DNA of 64,000 nt from Desulfobacteraceae bacterium (GTDB lineage: Bacteria; Desulfobacterota; Desulfobacteria; Desulfobacterales; ETH-SRB1), in the NCBI GenBank assembly GCA_030593145.1, contig JAUVHU010000003.1, positions 1 through 64,000 of the forward strand. Reading direction: 5' to 3'. The translations under genes were made by a program, and so were the position numbers. The notes below the pieces were generated by a model, which saw nothing but the letters and a program-made list of their open reading frames with translations, ran no database searches and had not been told where the DNA came from. Position 1 is the first letter of the stretch. Every line of letters begins with the position of its first letter. Shown here piece after piece: positions 1 to 8,399 of the stretch.

Positions 1-578
1 AACGCTTCCGGCACTTTTTTTCTGGTCCCCCTGACTATATTAAAACCTCCGGAGCCAAGGTTTTCGTCACCGGAACTTTCCTTTTCTGCAAGCAGTTTGC
101 CTTTTGTATCAAATACAGTAAGATTAATTAAATATTCCAGACGAACGTTGCTATATGTATCGCTTTTCCATTGTTTTATCTGGAAATAAATCAGTTTTTC
201 TGCTCCGGTAGCAACCAGTTTTTTTCGTACCTGCTCTATAGGTTCTGTGGCTGCAACTACCACGGAAATTGTTTTAAATCCTTTTTTCTTCAGTGCACCG
301 ATAATGACACCACCCATTTCATCGGCTAATGGACGTCCGCTGCTTGTAGTCATGTATAATGGATTTCCAAAAGCGCCTCTAATGACACCAACCAGCTGAG
401 GTTTATTCCTCCCGGAGATAACATAGCTGCGCTTATCCTGGGACGCCACTGCGACTGAGCAATTACCTGCAGGATACAATTCCGGTGTTACATTTGCAAG
501 GTTGTAAGTATATTTTATGCAACCACTTGCTATAAACATAACGGCCAGTACAAATGCAAATTTTATCCTATTTTTCAT
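1..578 (-). CDS. Putative lipoprotein, C-terminus truncated by window edge
   Basis: Reverse-strand reading frame from ATG at 578: MKNRIKFAFVLAVMFIASGCIKYTYNL..., with a lipobox-like SGC; open to the window edge. Confidence 0.6.
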   Translation of the reverse strand, partial: MKNRIKFAFVLAVMFIASGCIKYTYNLANVTPELYPAGNCSVAVASQDKRSYVISGRNKPQLVGVIRGAFGNPLYMTTSSGRPLADEMGGVIIGALKKKGFKTISVVVAATEPIEQVRKKLVATGAEKLIYFQIKQWKSDTYSNVRLEYLINLTVFDTKGKLLAEKESSGDENLGSGGFNIVRGTRKKVPEA

Positions 579-714
579 TTTATCCCCCCTTTTTTGTTGG
601 TTGAAAATAGATTAAAAACCCGCACCAATAGCTTCACATGGTTAGGTAAACAATTCTTATTCACTATTCAGCTTTGACACAAATCCCTTTTCAGATTTCA
701 CTCAGACTTTTGTA

Positions 715-2400
715 TTATCCTCTTGTCAAATGTCTGTATTTGATCCTATGGGGCTGTTCAGCAGCCTTTCCAAGCCTTTTTTTTCTGTCCGCTGCATAAT
801 TTGAATAATTGCCTTCAAACCACATGACAGTACTGTTTCCTTCAAAAGCAAGAATATGGGTGGCGATGCGATCGAGAAACCAGCGATCATGAGTGATAAT
901 AACCGCGCAGCCTCCAAAATGTTCCAACGCTTCTTCAAGGGCACGCATTGTATTCACATCAAGATCATTTGTAGGTTCGTCTAAAAGCAACACATTGGCG
1001 CCCTCTTTGAGTATACACGCAAGATGGACTCTATTACGCTCGCCGCCTGAAATCATGTTTGTTTTTTTCTGCTGGTCTGATCCTGAGAAATTAAAACGGG
1101 AAACATAGGCCCTTGAGTTTACTTCTATTTTCCCAAGCTCAACCATATCCCTACCACCGGAAATCACTTCCCATATTGTTTTGTCGGGTTCAAGAATATC
1201 GCGTTCCTGATCAACGCAAGCGAGTTTAACAGTCTCCCCGATGTTAATGATTCCGGAATCAGGTTTTTCCAAACCGGTTATAATTTTAAAGAGTGTTGTT
1301 TTGCCTGCACCGTTAGGACCGACAACACCGACAATACCTCCCGCAGGTAAAGCAAATGTCATTCCCTCAAAGAGAAGACGATCGCCATATGCTTTGCTCA
1401 GATTTTCTGCTTGAATAACTACCTTTCCAAGACGTGGTCCTGGTGGAATAAATATTTCAAGCTCGTTGGCCCCTTTTTCATAATTCTGGCTTAAGAGTGT
1501 TTCATAAGCATTAATGCGTGCCTTTCCCTTTGCCTGGCGACCTTTTGGTGACATGTTGATCCATTCCAATTCCCGCTGCAAGGTCCTCTGCCGTTTTGAT
1601 TCTGATTTTTCTTCCTGCTTAAGATGTAATTGTTTCTGTTCAAGCCATGAAGAGTAGTTGCCTTTCCACGGGATGCCGTGTCCTCGATCGAGCTCTAAAA
1701 TCCAACCCGCTACGTTATCCAAAAAATAACGATCATGCGTGACGGCAATCACCGTACCTTTATACTGCTGAAGATGATGTTCGAGCCAGGCGATAGTTTC
1801 GGCATCAAGATGATTTGTCGGTTCATCCAATAGCAGGATATCCGGCTTCTGCAATAAAAGTCTGCATAGCGCCACACGTCTTTTTTCACCACCGGAAATA
1901 ACACTAATTGGAGTATCTCCCGGAGGGCAGCGCAGCGCATCCATTGCCATTTCTAAACGCGCGTCAATATCCCAGGCATCAAGATGATCGATTTTTTCCT
2001 GCAATTCGCCCTGGCGCTCAATAAGTTGATTCATTTCATCATCAGACATGGGCTCAGCAAATTTTTCACTGATTTTATTGTATTCCTCAACAAGATTTAC
2101 AACCTCCAGCAGGCCTTCTTCAACCACAGCTTTTACGGTTTTATCCGAATCAAGCAAAGGTTCCTGCTCAAGAAACCCTAAAGTGTATCCCGGGGAAAGT
2201 GCGGCTTTTCCGTCATATTCCTGATCAACACCTGCCATAATACGTAAAAGAGAACTTTTCCCTGAAGCATTTAATCCTAAAACGCCAATTTTGGCGCCAA
2301 GAAAATAGGAAAGGGATATGTCTTTCAGCACAGGTTTGTTCTGGTATGCCTTGCTGACTCTCGTCATTGTATAAATAATTTTTTCCGGTTCGTTACTCAT
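715..2400 (-). CDS. ettA: ABC-F family translational throttle ATPase EttA
   Basis: Two ABC domains (GLNASGKSS, GPNGAGKTT), two signature/Walker B motifs (SGGEKRRVALCRLLL...LLLDEPTNHLD; SGGERNRVHLA...LLLDEPTNDLD), 561 aa. Confidence 0.93.
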   Translation of the reverse strand: MSNEPEKIIYTMTRVSKAYQNKPVLKDISLSYFLGAKIGVLGLNASGKSSLLRIMAGVDQEYDGKAALSPGYTLGFLEQEPLLDSDKTVKAVVEEGLLEVVNLVEEYNKISEKFAEPMSDDEMNQLIERQGELQEKIDHLDAWDIDARLEMAMDALRCPPGDTPISVISGGEKRRVALCRLLLQKPDILLLDEPTNHLDAETIAWLEHHLQQYKGTVIAVTHDRYFLDNVAGWILELDRGHGIPWKGNYSSWLEQKQLHLKQEEKSESKRQRTLQRELEWINMSPKGRQAKGKARINAYETLLSQNYEKGANELEIFIPPGPRLGKVVIQAENLSKAYGDRLLFEGMTFALPAGGIVGVVGPNGAGKTTLFKIITGLEKPDSGIINIGETVKLACVDQERDILEPDKTIWEVISGGRDMVELGKIEVNSRAYVSRFNFSGSDQQKKTNMISGGERNRVHLACILKEGANVLLLDEPTNDLDVNTMRALEEALEHFGGCAVIITHDRWFLDRIATHILAFEGNSTVMWFEGNYSNYAADRKKRLGKAAEQPHRIKYRHLTRG

Positions 2401-2429
2401 TGTAATCCTCTTTCAATTTGTGAAACTAA

Positions 2430-2592
2430 TTCTTTTTATTTTATCCTTAAAAACCTGGCCATCATGACCAGATCAGAGTTCTTCGACACAGTCAATTTTA
2501 TATAAAAAACGGAGCGGAGCGACTCCATCCCGCCGTGCTCGCGCTCGTCGCGGCAGGAACTTTAGACACTTTAGCTCACTTTAGGCACTTGT
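2430..2592 (-). promoter_or_regulatory. Repeat-derived ettA leader with terminator-like hairpin
   Basis: Reverse strand: aagtgcctaaagt...ggagtcgctccgctccg...tttatataaaattgac...aactctgatctggtcatgatggccaggttttt, same order of blocks as upstream of hemB. Confidence 0.65.
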
Positions 2593-2958
2593 AACTTTTC
2601 CGGGAAAGTGGATAGCTTCAGCGCATTTAACGCAAAGATCGGATTCGGGCATGATCATCAATCTTGCAAACGGGATCGGCTCTTCACACTCACAGCACAA
2701 GCCAAAATCAGGATCATCGATCATCGTCAACGCACGTTCCAGTTTTGATAAAGTCTGTTTTGAATTGTTCAGGGCAGCTTCATTGATGCTTTTGCTGTTT
2801 ATCGCTTCCATACGAGAGAGCCGTCCAATGGCATTATCCGGCGATATAGGCTGGGTGAGCAGTTGATAAGACTTTATGTTTTCCTTTAAGCCTTCAATCT
2901 TTTCTTTGATATGATTTTTTAGTTTTTCTCTTTTCCCGGTTTCCAAAGCCATTCTCAC
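2581..2958 (-). CDS. DksA/TraR C4-type zinc finger family protein
   Basis: CCECEEPIPFARLMIMPESDLCVKCAE, typical DksA/TraR zinc finger. Confidence 0.85.
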   Translation of the reverse strand: MRMALETGKREKLKNHIKEKIEGLKENIKSYQLLTQPISPDNAIGRLSRMEAINSKSINEAALNNSKQTLSKLERALTMIDDPDFGLCCECEEPIPFARLMIMPESDLCVKCAEAIHFPGKVTSA

Positions 2959-3075
2959 TATTTCTTAAAATTAAAATAAGGGTTCAGTTTTTCATTCTTC
3001 ACTCAAGACATAGCTCTGTCAAGAATGAAAACCCGATCCCTTTGTTTTCCACCGTTTATAGACAATCTGCATCAT

Positions 3076-3795
3076 TTATGACAGTGCACAAACAGGCATT
3101 TCATCCCATGTTTTATTTAAAAGAGTCCGGCCGTTTTTCTTCTTACGCACACCGCCCCATTGTTTAAAAAAGAACGGAACATTGTATTTTACGCATTGTC
3201 TTTTTATTTCAAGCACCCATTCTTCCTTCATTGGTCTTGCTCCAGGACCGGATTCTCCGCCAACTATAACCCAATCTATTCCTTTTAGATTAACTTTTCC
3301 AATATTCCCGATTAATGGTTCAAATGATAAAAATTTTACGTTTGCTTTTACTTTTCGTAAATCGTCTATTCTGAATTTATAATCTGCATTTTCAACAGTT
3401 ACTCCCATCCAGATATGTTTTGACCATGGGATTTCCGAATTTAGCTCAAGCATTCTCTCAGATCGTTTGGTTAATATTTGGTATAAGTGCCAGTCTGCTT
3501 TATTCATTACATCAAACAAGTTAAGAACAAATGCTTTCTGAACTGATTTGTGAAAAATGTCACTCATGGAATTTACAAAGATGGTTTGAGGTTTTTTCCA
3601 TTTCAATGGCAACCCAGTTGCAAGTGGGTGAGTAGTTATTTTAAAGCCGTTACGATAATTTGCTTGCCCCATAGCTTTTAATCTTTTAGCCATTCTTTCG
3701 GCATAGCAGTTTTTACATCCCGGACTTATTTTAGAACAGCCCGTAATGGGGTTCCACGTGGATTCTGTCCATTCAATAGATGATTTTTTTGACAT
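3076..3795 (-). CDS. DUF5131 / phage Gp37-Gp68-like three-Cys-motif protein
   Basis: WTESTWNPITGCSKISPGCKNCYAERMA (C-x6-C-x2-C); start placed at MSKKSSIEW (3795), overlapping the tcmP stop as TAATG. Confidence 0.85.
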   Translation of the reverse strand: MSKKSSIEWTESTWNPITGCSKISPGCKNCYAERMAKRLKAMGQANYRNGFKITTHPLATGLPLKWKKPQTIFVNSMSDIFHKSVQKAFVLNLFDVMNKADWHLYQILTKRSERMLELNSEIPWSKHIWMGVTVENADYKFRIDDLRKVKANVKFLSFEPLIGNIGKVNLKGIDWVIVGGESGPGARPMKEEWVLEIKRQCVKYNVPFFFKQWGGVRKKKNGRTLLNKTWDEMPVCALS

Positions 3796-4682
3796 TATTG
3801 CCTCTTTAAAATATCCTGTGCAATTTTTATTGCGGTTTTTGCGCCCCTTGGACTGCCCGATGCAAAACACAGCAAATATAATGGATTGTTTTTTGAATTT
3901 CGGAGTAATAAAGGGTTTTCAGCAACACCGGCAAATATCGATTTAAGTCTTTTCACAATGAATTTGCTTATTTTATTAAAATCAGCGTCTTTAACTATTT
4001 TAGTTTCATTACCAAAAAGCGTTGTCTCTTGTCGTTTGCTATAAAAAGCCTCTTTCCACTCGTTTGTTCCAAAAATGCTATCTAACTTTGCTTCCCACGA
4101 AGCGGGTATTTTACCAGCATCTTTTTTAAGAAGTCTATTTACACCAATACCCAAAGGGAAAAGATACCATAAATCTATAGCTTCTGTGTTTGCAATGGCT
4201 TTGATTGTTTCCCAATTGACCTGCATTCCATATGGATCAAGCAATAATACAGCGCGGTTATATTGCCACTTATAATTGTTACAGCGGTCTATTATCCAAC
4301 TATTTGCATCCGTGTTGATTAAATCAATCTTTTTCTCTTTGTTTTTGAATTCCTCTTTGAGTTTTAGCAATTCTGTAAAATGTTTTCTTGTTTTATCAAT
4401 AAAGATATATTTGTCAAATTCCGGCTTAATCTCCAAAGCAATACGAGCAGAGCCTTTTGAATATGTTTCAATCTCTTTTATATCGTTTTGTTGGAACAGG
4501 AATATTTGTCCATCATTTTTATTCTTTTTTTCTTCTCTGTATCCGGTACCGGCAAAGGCATCAATATAAGCAAACCGAAATTTTCGCTTATTCATAATAG
4601 TAGCATAAGCTTTCAGGTATTTTTCTACCCGTTTGAGTTTTTCTTCTGTCCAGCTACCTCCGAATCCATGAGTTTCTGTCAT
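3795..4682 (-). CDS. tcmP: Three-Cys-motif partner protein TcmP-like
   Basis: HGFGGSWTEEKLKRVEKYLKAY...FAYIDAFAGTGYR...LLLDPYGMQVNW; immediately upstream of and coupled to the three-Cys-motif gene. Confidence 0.82.
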   Translation of the reverse strand: MTETHGFGGSWTEEKLKRVEKYLKAYATIMNKRKFRFAYIDAFAGTGYREEKKNKNDGQIFLFQQNDIKEIETYSKGSARIALEIKPEFDKYIFIDKTRKHFTELLKLKEEFKNKEKKIDLINTDANSWIIDRCNNYKWQYNRAVLLLDPYGMQVNWETIKAIANTEAIDLWYLFPLGIGVNRLLKKDAGKIPASWEAKLDSIFGTNEWKEAFYSKRQETTLFGNETKIVKDADFNKISKFIVKRLKSIFAGVAENPLLLRNSKNNPLYLLCFASGSPRGAKTAIKIAQDILKRQ

Positions 4683-4859
4683 TTGGATTTTTTCCTTTTG
4701 TTTTTAGGCCGTTCGCTTTTATTCACAATTCGCAATTAATTCCCTTCCACGATTTTGATATTGGAGCGTATAGAGGCGTATTAAACTTTCGCGGTGTGAA
4801 GGAAAAATAAGTTGATAAGTTTAATGTCCCTTATTTGCCCCCCGGTAGTCCTTTACATT

Positions 4860-5032
4860 CTAGTGTCCTGTCATCTATGTAATGTCGCAAAGATGGCCGT
4901 CATTCCCGCGAAAGCGAGAATCCAGAAGCGCCGAAGTGGCCAGAAATACTGAATTCCCGCATTCGCGGGAATGACATTGGTGGTGTTCTACTTTCTTTCA
5001 TATCAAACACTTGATACATGACACGACACTAG
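4860..5032. repeat. MITE-like element with about 21-bp terminal inverted repeats
   Basis: Left end ctagtgtcctgtcatctatgta (4860-4881); right end tgatacatgacacgacactag (5012-5032), near inverse complement. Interior has CATTCCCGCGAAAGCGAGAATCCAG...ATTCCCGCATTCGCGGGAATGAC. Confidence 0.75.
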
Positions 5033-5565
5033 TTGGAAACAAGAAACCCCAAATTGATCAGCCGATATTCCATTGCTTGCGTGCTAACATCGAACGTATT
5101 AGAAAGCTTTTGTATGAGCGCTTCTTTCCCTATCACATTATTTTGCTTTGATATTTCTCTGCGAATTTCTCTCTGCACGAAATCTCTTGGCATTAGCAGT
5201 TCTGCAGCAAATGCATTAGCAGCTATTTCATTTTTATCAATAGCCATACTTGAAGTAGTATCTCTAAAATCAATCTTTACAACTTTATCTATAAAAAGTT
5301 TCTTTTTGTGAAGAACTAAGTGCCCAATTTCATGCGCAATCGAAAAGCGTTGTCGGGTATTGGGGTGTGAGGAGTTAATGCCTATTATATTGATTTCTCC
5401 ATCGCGGAACATCATACCAGAAATATCATCTTTACCTTCAAAAGGCTCAAAAGTGAGCTTTGCCCCCATTTTTTTTGCAATCAATTCCACTGGCACTGGC
5501 GGTTTATTAATGTTTAGGTCTTCAAGAATTGATCTTGCCTTTCTCTCATTTGCGTTCATCATCAA
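5029..5565 (-). CDS. ImmA/IrrE family metallopeptidase
   Basis: RFSIAHEIGHLVLHKK (HExxH) plus ENEIAANAFAAELLMP-like motif (KNEIAANAFAAELLMPRDFV). Confidence 0.9.
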   Translation of the reverse strand: MMMNANERKARSILEDLNINKPPVPVELIAKKMGAKLTFEPFEGKDDISGMMFRDGEINIIGINSSHPNTRQRFSIAHEIGHLVLHKKKLFIDKVVKIDFRDTTSSMAIDKNEIAANAFAAELLMPRDFVQREIRREISKQNNVIGKEALIQKLSNTFDVSTQAMEYRLINLGFLVSN

Positions 5566-5896
5566 CCTCCATCTTCATCCCTAAGGATATGACTCGTTCT
5601 GCCCAGCTTACGCCTTCCTCTTCCCTTAGTTTTTGCTTTAAAATTTTCCTGTCAATTAAATCCTGTTTGGGGGAGTTTTTTGTTTCGGGGAGCAACCCAA
5701 CCGGTTGCACACCAACGGCTGAAGCTAATTGAAGTAACATGTGCAAGGAAATACCTTGTCTGCCTTTTTCAATATTTGTTATTGAAGTGCGGCTAAGACC
5801 AACCCTATCCGCAAGGTCTACCTGGGTCAATCCCGCCCTTTTTCTCGCATCCCGGAGCTTTAGGCCGAATGCTTTGTATATTAAATTTTTATACAT
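5546..5896 (-). CDS. XRE-family helix-turn-helix regulator
   Basis: LRDARKRAGLTQVDLADRVGLSRTSITNIEKGRQGISLHMLLQLASAVGV; start placed at MYKNL (5896); overlaps the ImmA gene start. Confidence 0.88.
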   Translation of the reverse strand: MYKNLIYKAFGLKLRDARKRAGLTQVDLADRVGLSRTSITNIEKGRQGISLHMLLQLASAVGVQPVGLLPETKNSPKQDLIDRKILKQKLREEEGVSWAERVISLGMKMEVDDERK

Positions 5897-5903
5897 ATTG
5901 AAA

Positions 5904-5932
5904 ATATAATCATTTCCATGGCCAGATGTCAA
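5904..5932 (-). promoter_or_regulatory. Candidate sigma70-like promoter for XRE/ImmA
   Basis: Reverse strand TTGACA (5932-5927), 17 bp, TTATAT (5909-5904), just upstream of the XRE start. Confidence 0.5.
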
Positions 5933-5984
5933 CAAAATAAACAGTTTGCTTAACAAACATATTAAAAATATTTTGTCAGAGGTA

Positions 5985-6012
5985 TTGACATTTGATTTTT
6001 CGAGATTATAAT
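5985..6012 (+). promoter_or_regulatory. Candidate sigma70-like promoter for the ubiquitin-like operon
   Basis: TTGACA (5985-5990), 16 bp, TATAAT (6007-6012), 50 bp before the first ATG at 6063. Confidence 0.65.
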
Positions 6013-6062
6013 TAAATCAGTTCAGTTTTAAGAATCCATTAATTCTAAGCAAGAGGTGAAAA

Positions 6063-6290
6063 ATGAAAAACAAATCCACACACGTTGTACCGAAGTCATC
6101 TGGAGGATGGAACATTAAACAAAATGGTGCGCAGAGGTCTTCTGGTCACTTTGACAGGAAGCAAGACGCTATTGACCGGGCACGGGAGATCAGCCGTAAT
6201 CAGAACACAGAACTTGTTATCCATAATAAGGATGGCAAGATATCCCAGAAAGATAGTCACGGGAATGATCCATTTCCGCCAATAGGTTAA
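6063..6290 (+). CDS. DUF2188-like small protein
   Basis: HVVPKSSGGWNIKQNGAQRSSGHFDRKQDAIDRAREISRNQNTELVIHNKDGKISQKDSHGNDPFPP, typical DUF2188 pattern. Confidence 0.85.
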   Translation: MKNKSTHVVPKSSGGWNIKQNGAQRSSGHFDRKQDAIDRAREISRNQNTELVIHNKDGKISQKDSHGNDPFPPIG

Positions 6291-6343
6291 GCATTAAAAC
6301 TATTAACTTATTGAATAAATAATGAAATTAAGGAGAAAGAATC

Positions 6344-6598
6344 ATGCAAAATGAAAAATCTTCAAAAGACCACCCGTTTAAAATTATGATCGATCAAAAG
6401 CCTTACGACTGGCCGAATCAGTTTATCACAGGATCTCAGATCAAACAATTGGCAGGTGTTGACATGAGCTATGGTGTATGGCTCAAAGTTCATGGTCCTG
6501 GCGAGGACCTGCCTATTGGTGACCAAGAACAGGTTGATCTGAGTGAACCTGAAAGAGAGCATTTTTTTACAGCTCCTACCCAGACAACAGAGGGGTAA
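6344..6598 (+). CDS. Ubiquitin-like (multiubiquitin-family, beta-grasp) modifier, single domain ending in Gly
   Basis: KIMIDQKPYDWPNQFITGSQIKQLAGV...LPIGDQEQVDLSEPEREHFFTAPTQTTEG*, first in an E2/E1-JAB operon. Confidence 0.8.
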   Translation: MQNEKSSKDHPFKIMIDQKPYDWPNQFITGSQIKQLAGVDMSYGVWLKVHGPGEDLPIGDQEQVDLSEPEREHFFTAPTQTTEG

Positions 6599-6599
6599 A

Positions 6600-6989
6600 A
6601 TGTCATTTTTGCCTGAATTTGACCAAAATTATTTGCAGGAGAAAGGTTTCGACTTCAGAGAGGTCTCGAATAACGGCCATAAAGGTCTCATCCTATCCGA
6701 TTTCGTCCTCCCTGTAGAGAAATATGACCGTGGCAAGGTGGATTTGTTAATCCTTCTTCCCCAAGGTTATCCTGATATTTCACCTGATATGTTTTATCTG
6801 TTCCCGGCAGTAGTTCTGATGCCTGGAAAGCAGACTGCCAAGGCCGCAAATGTCAAATTCAATTTCGAAAATAAAGAATGGCAGCGATGGTCTCGGCATT
6901 CTCCTGGCCCAACTTGGCGACCAGGAATAGACGGGCTCCATACATATTTAAAAAAAATTGAAACTGCCTTGCAGGTGGCTAAGCCATAA
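6600..6989 (+). CDS. Prokaryotic E2-like protein (Prok-E2_E type), cysteine-free
   Basis: MSFLPEFDQNYLQEKGFDFREV...LLILLPQGYPDISPDMFYLFP...WQRWSRHSPGPTWRPGIDGLHTYLKKIETAL; no Cys in the translation. Confidence 0.8.
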   Translation: MSFLPEFDQNYLQEKGFDFREVSNNGHKGLILSDFVLPVEKYDRGKVDLLILLPQGYPDISPDMFYLFPAVVLMPGKQTAKAANVKFNFENKEWQRWSRHSPGPTWRPGIDGLHTYLKKIETALQVAKP

Positions 6990-8398
6990 TGAGATATACA
7001 TTTACTTTACAGCAGCAGCATTACCAGGAGTTGCAAGAAAACCTGATCCGCGATGATGGACTAGAGCGCATCGCCTTTATCTTATGCGGTCGCTCCTATA
7101 TAGCGTCAGACCCTTGGGATTCGATACCTGAAGAGCGATTCTTGTCCAGAAAGGTAATAATTTTGCCAGACGATATGGTTTTGGATTCCAGTCTTGTGCA
7201 TGTCACTTGGGAAACTGATTATTTCGTTAAGCTTCTGAAAGAGGTTGAGGAACAGAGCCTTGCAATAACAATTGTGCATAACCATCCAAATGGTCATCCC
7301 AAATTGTCCGAGATAGACAAGGTCAATGAAAAGAAACTATTTAGGGTATTGCATAACAGGAATGGAATTGAACGTCCTCATGCAAGCTTAGTTATTATAC
7401 CTGATGGTGGAATTTCTGGGCACTCATGGGATAAAGAACTGGATACTCATCCGTTTGATTTGATAAGAGTTTTTGGAAACAAATTTAAAATCTTTTATCC
7501 AAGTAAAGGTCAGGGTGATTTGGCAAAGGCTTTTCATAGGCAAGAACTCGCCTTTGGAAAAGCATTAAATCATGACCTTTCAAAAATGAGAATAGCTGTT
7601 GTCGGGTGTGGAGGAACTGGTTCGGCAACTGCAACTTTCTTAGCAAGATTAGGCGTGGGGAAAATTCTCCTTATTGATGAAGATTATGTGGATGAAACGA
7701 ATCTTAATCGCTTGCATTGTGCTTCGATATCTGATGCTCAGACCAAGCGACTTAAAGTTGATGTGTTAGAATCAGCGATTATAAATATGGGGTTGGGGAC
7801 TAAAATTAAGACTATTAGCCAATGGGTCGAGTCAGACAATAACACTGATTCATTAAAATCGTGTGATATAGTATTTGGGTGTACAGATGATCATCAAGGA
7901 AGATTATTATTGAATCGTCTTGCTTATTTTTATCTGTTACCGGTGATTGATATGGGTCTGCTCATTAAGGTTTCAGAGGCAGAACCACCGGAAATTAGCG
8001 TTTTGAATGGAAGAGTTACGGTTCTCTATCCGGAGAATGTATGCCTATTATGCCGAAATGTGATCAATCCAGAGATTGCACGTGCTGAAGGCTTGCAGCG
8101 TCGTGACCCTGAAGGCTATAGGGAGTTAAAAAAGGAAGCGTATGTCATTGGAGAAGGTGATCCAAGCCCTGCCGTTATGACTTTTACAACTGAAGTGGCA
8201 ATAATGGCTGTAAATGAATTTATTCACCGTATCCAAGGATTTCGTGGACCAGATGGCTCAGCTTCAGAGAGACTCCGTCTATTTATAAGCTGCGAGGATA
8301 GAAAGACAGGTGGTAAAATTCGTGAAGGCTGTGACCTGTGCGACAAACAAAAGTTCTGGGGCCGTGGTGATATGGAACCCTTTTTAAATCGGATTTAG
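6989..8398 (+). CDS. JAB (JAMM) isopeptidase-like / ThiF-E1-like fusion protein
   Basis: N-terminal JAMM HNHPNGHPKLSEID; C-terminal E1 adenylation motif AVVGCGGTGSATATFLARLGVGKILLIDEDYVDETNLNRL; CLLC/CDLC pairs; TAATG overlap with the E2 gene. Confidence 0.9.
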   Translation: MRYTFTLQQQHYQELQENLIRDDGLERIAFILCGRSYIASDPWDSIPEERFLSRKVIILPDDMVLDSSLVHVTWETDYFVKLLKEVEEQSLAITIVHNHPNGHPKLSEIDKVNEKKLFRVLHNRNGIERPHASLVIIPDGGISGHSWDKELDTHPFDLIRVFGNKFKIFYPSKGQGDLAKAFHRQELAFGKALNHDLSKMRIAVVGCGGTGSATATFLARLGVGKILLIDEDYVDETNLNRLHCASISDAQTKRLKVDVLESAIINMGLGTKIKTISQWVESDNNTDSLKSCDIVFGCTDDHQGRLLLNRLAYFYLLPVIDMGLLIKVSEAEPPEISVLNGRVTVLYPENVCLLCRNVINPEIARAEGLQRRDPEGYRELKKEAYVIGEGDPSPAVMTFTTEVAIMAVNEFIHRIQGFRGPDGSASERLRLFISCEDRKTGGKIREGCDLCDKQKFWGRGDMEPFLNRI

Positions 8399-8399
8399 A

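Noticed and set aside
1984-2181. Small forward ORF inside ettA
   Set aside because: Antisense to conserved ettA coding sequence with no independent support.
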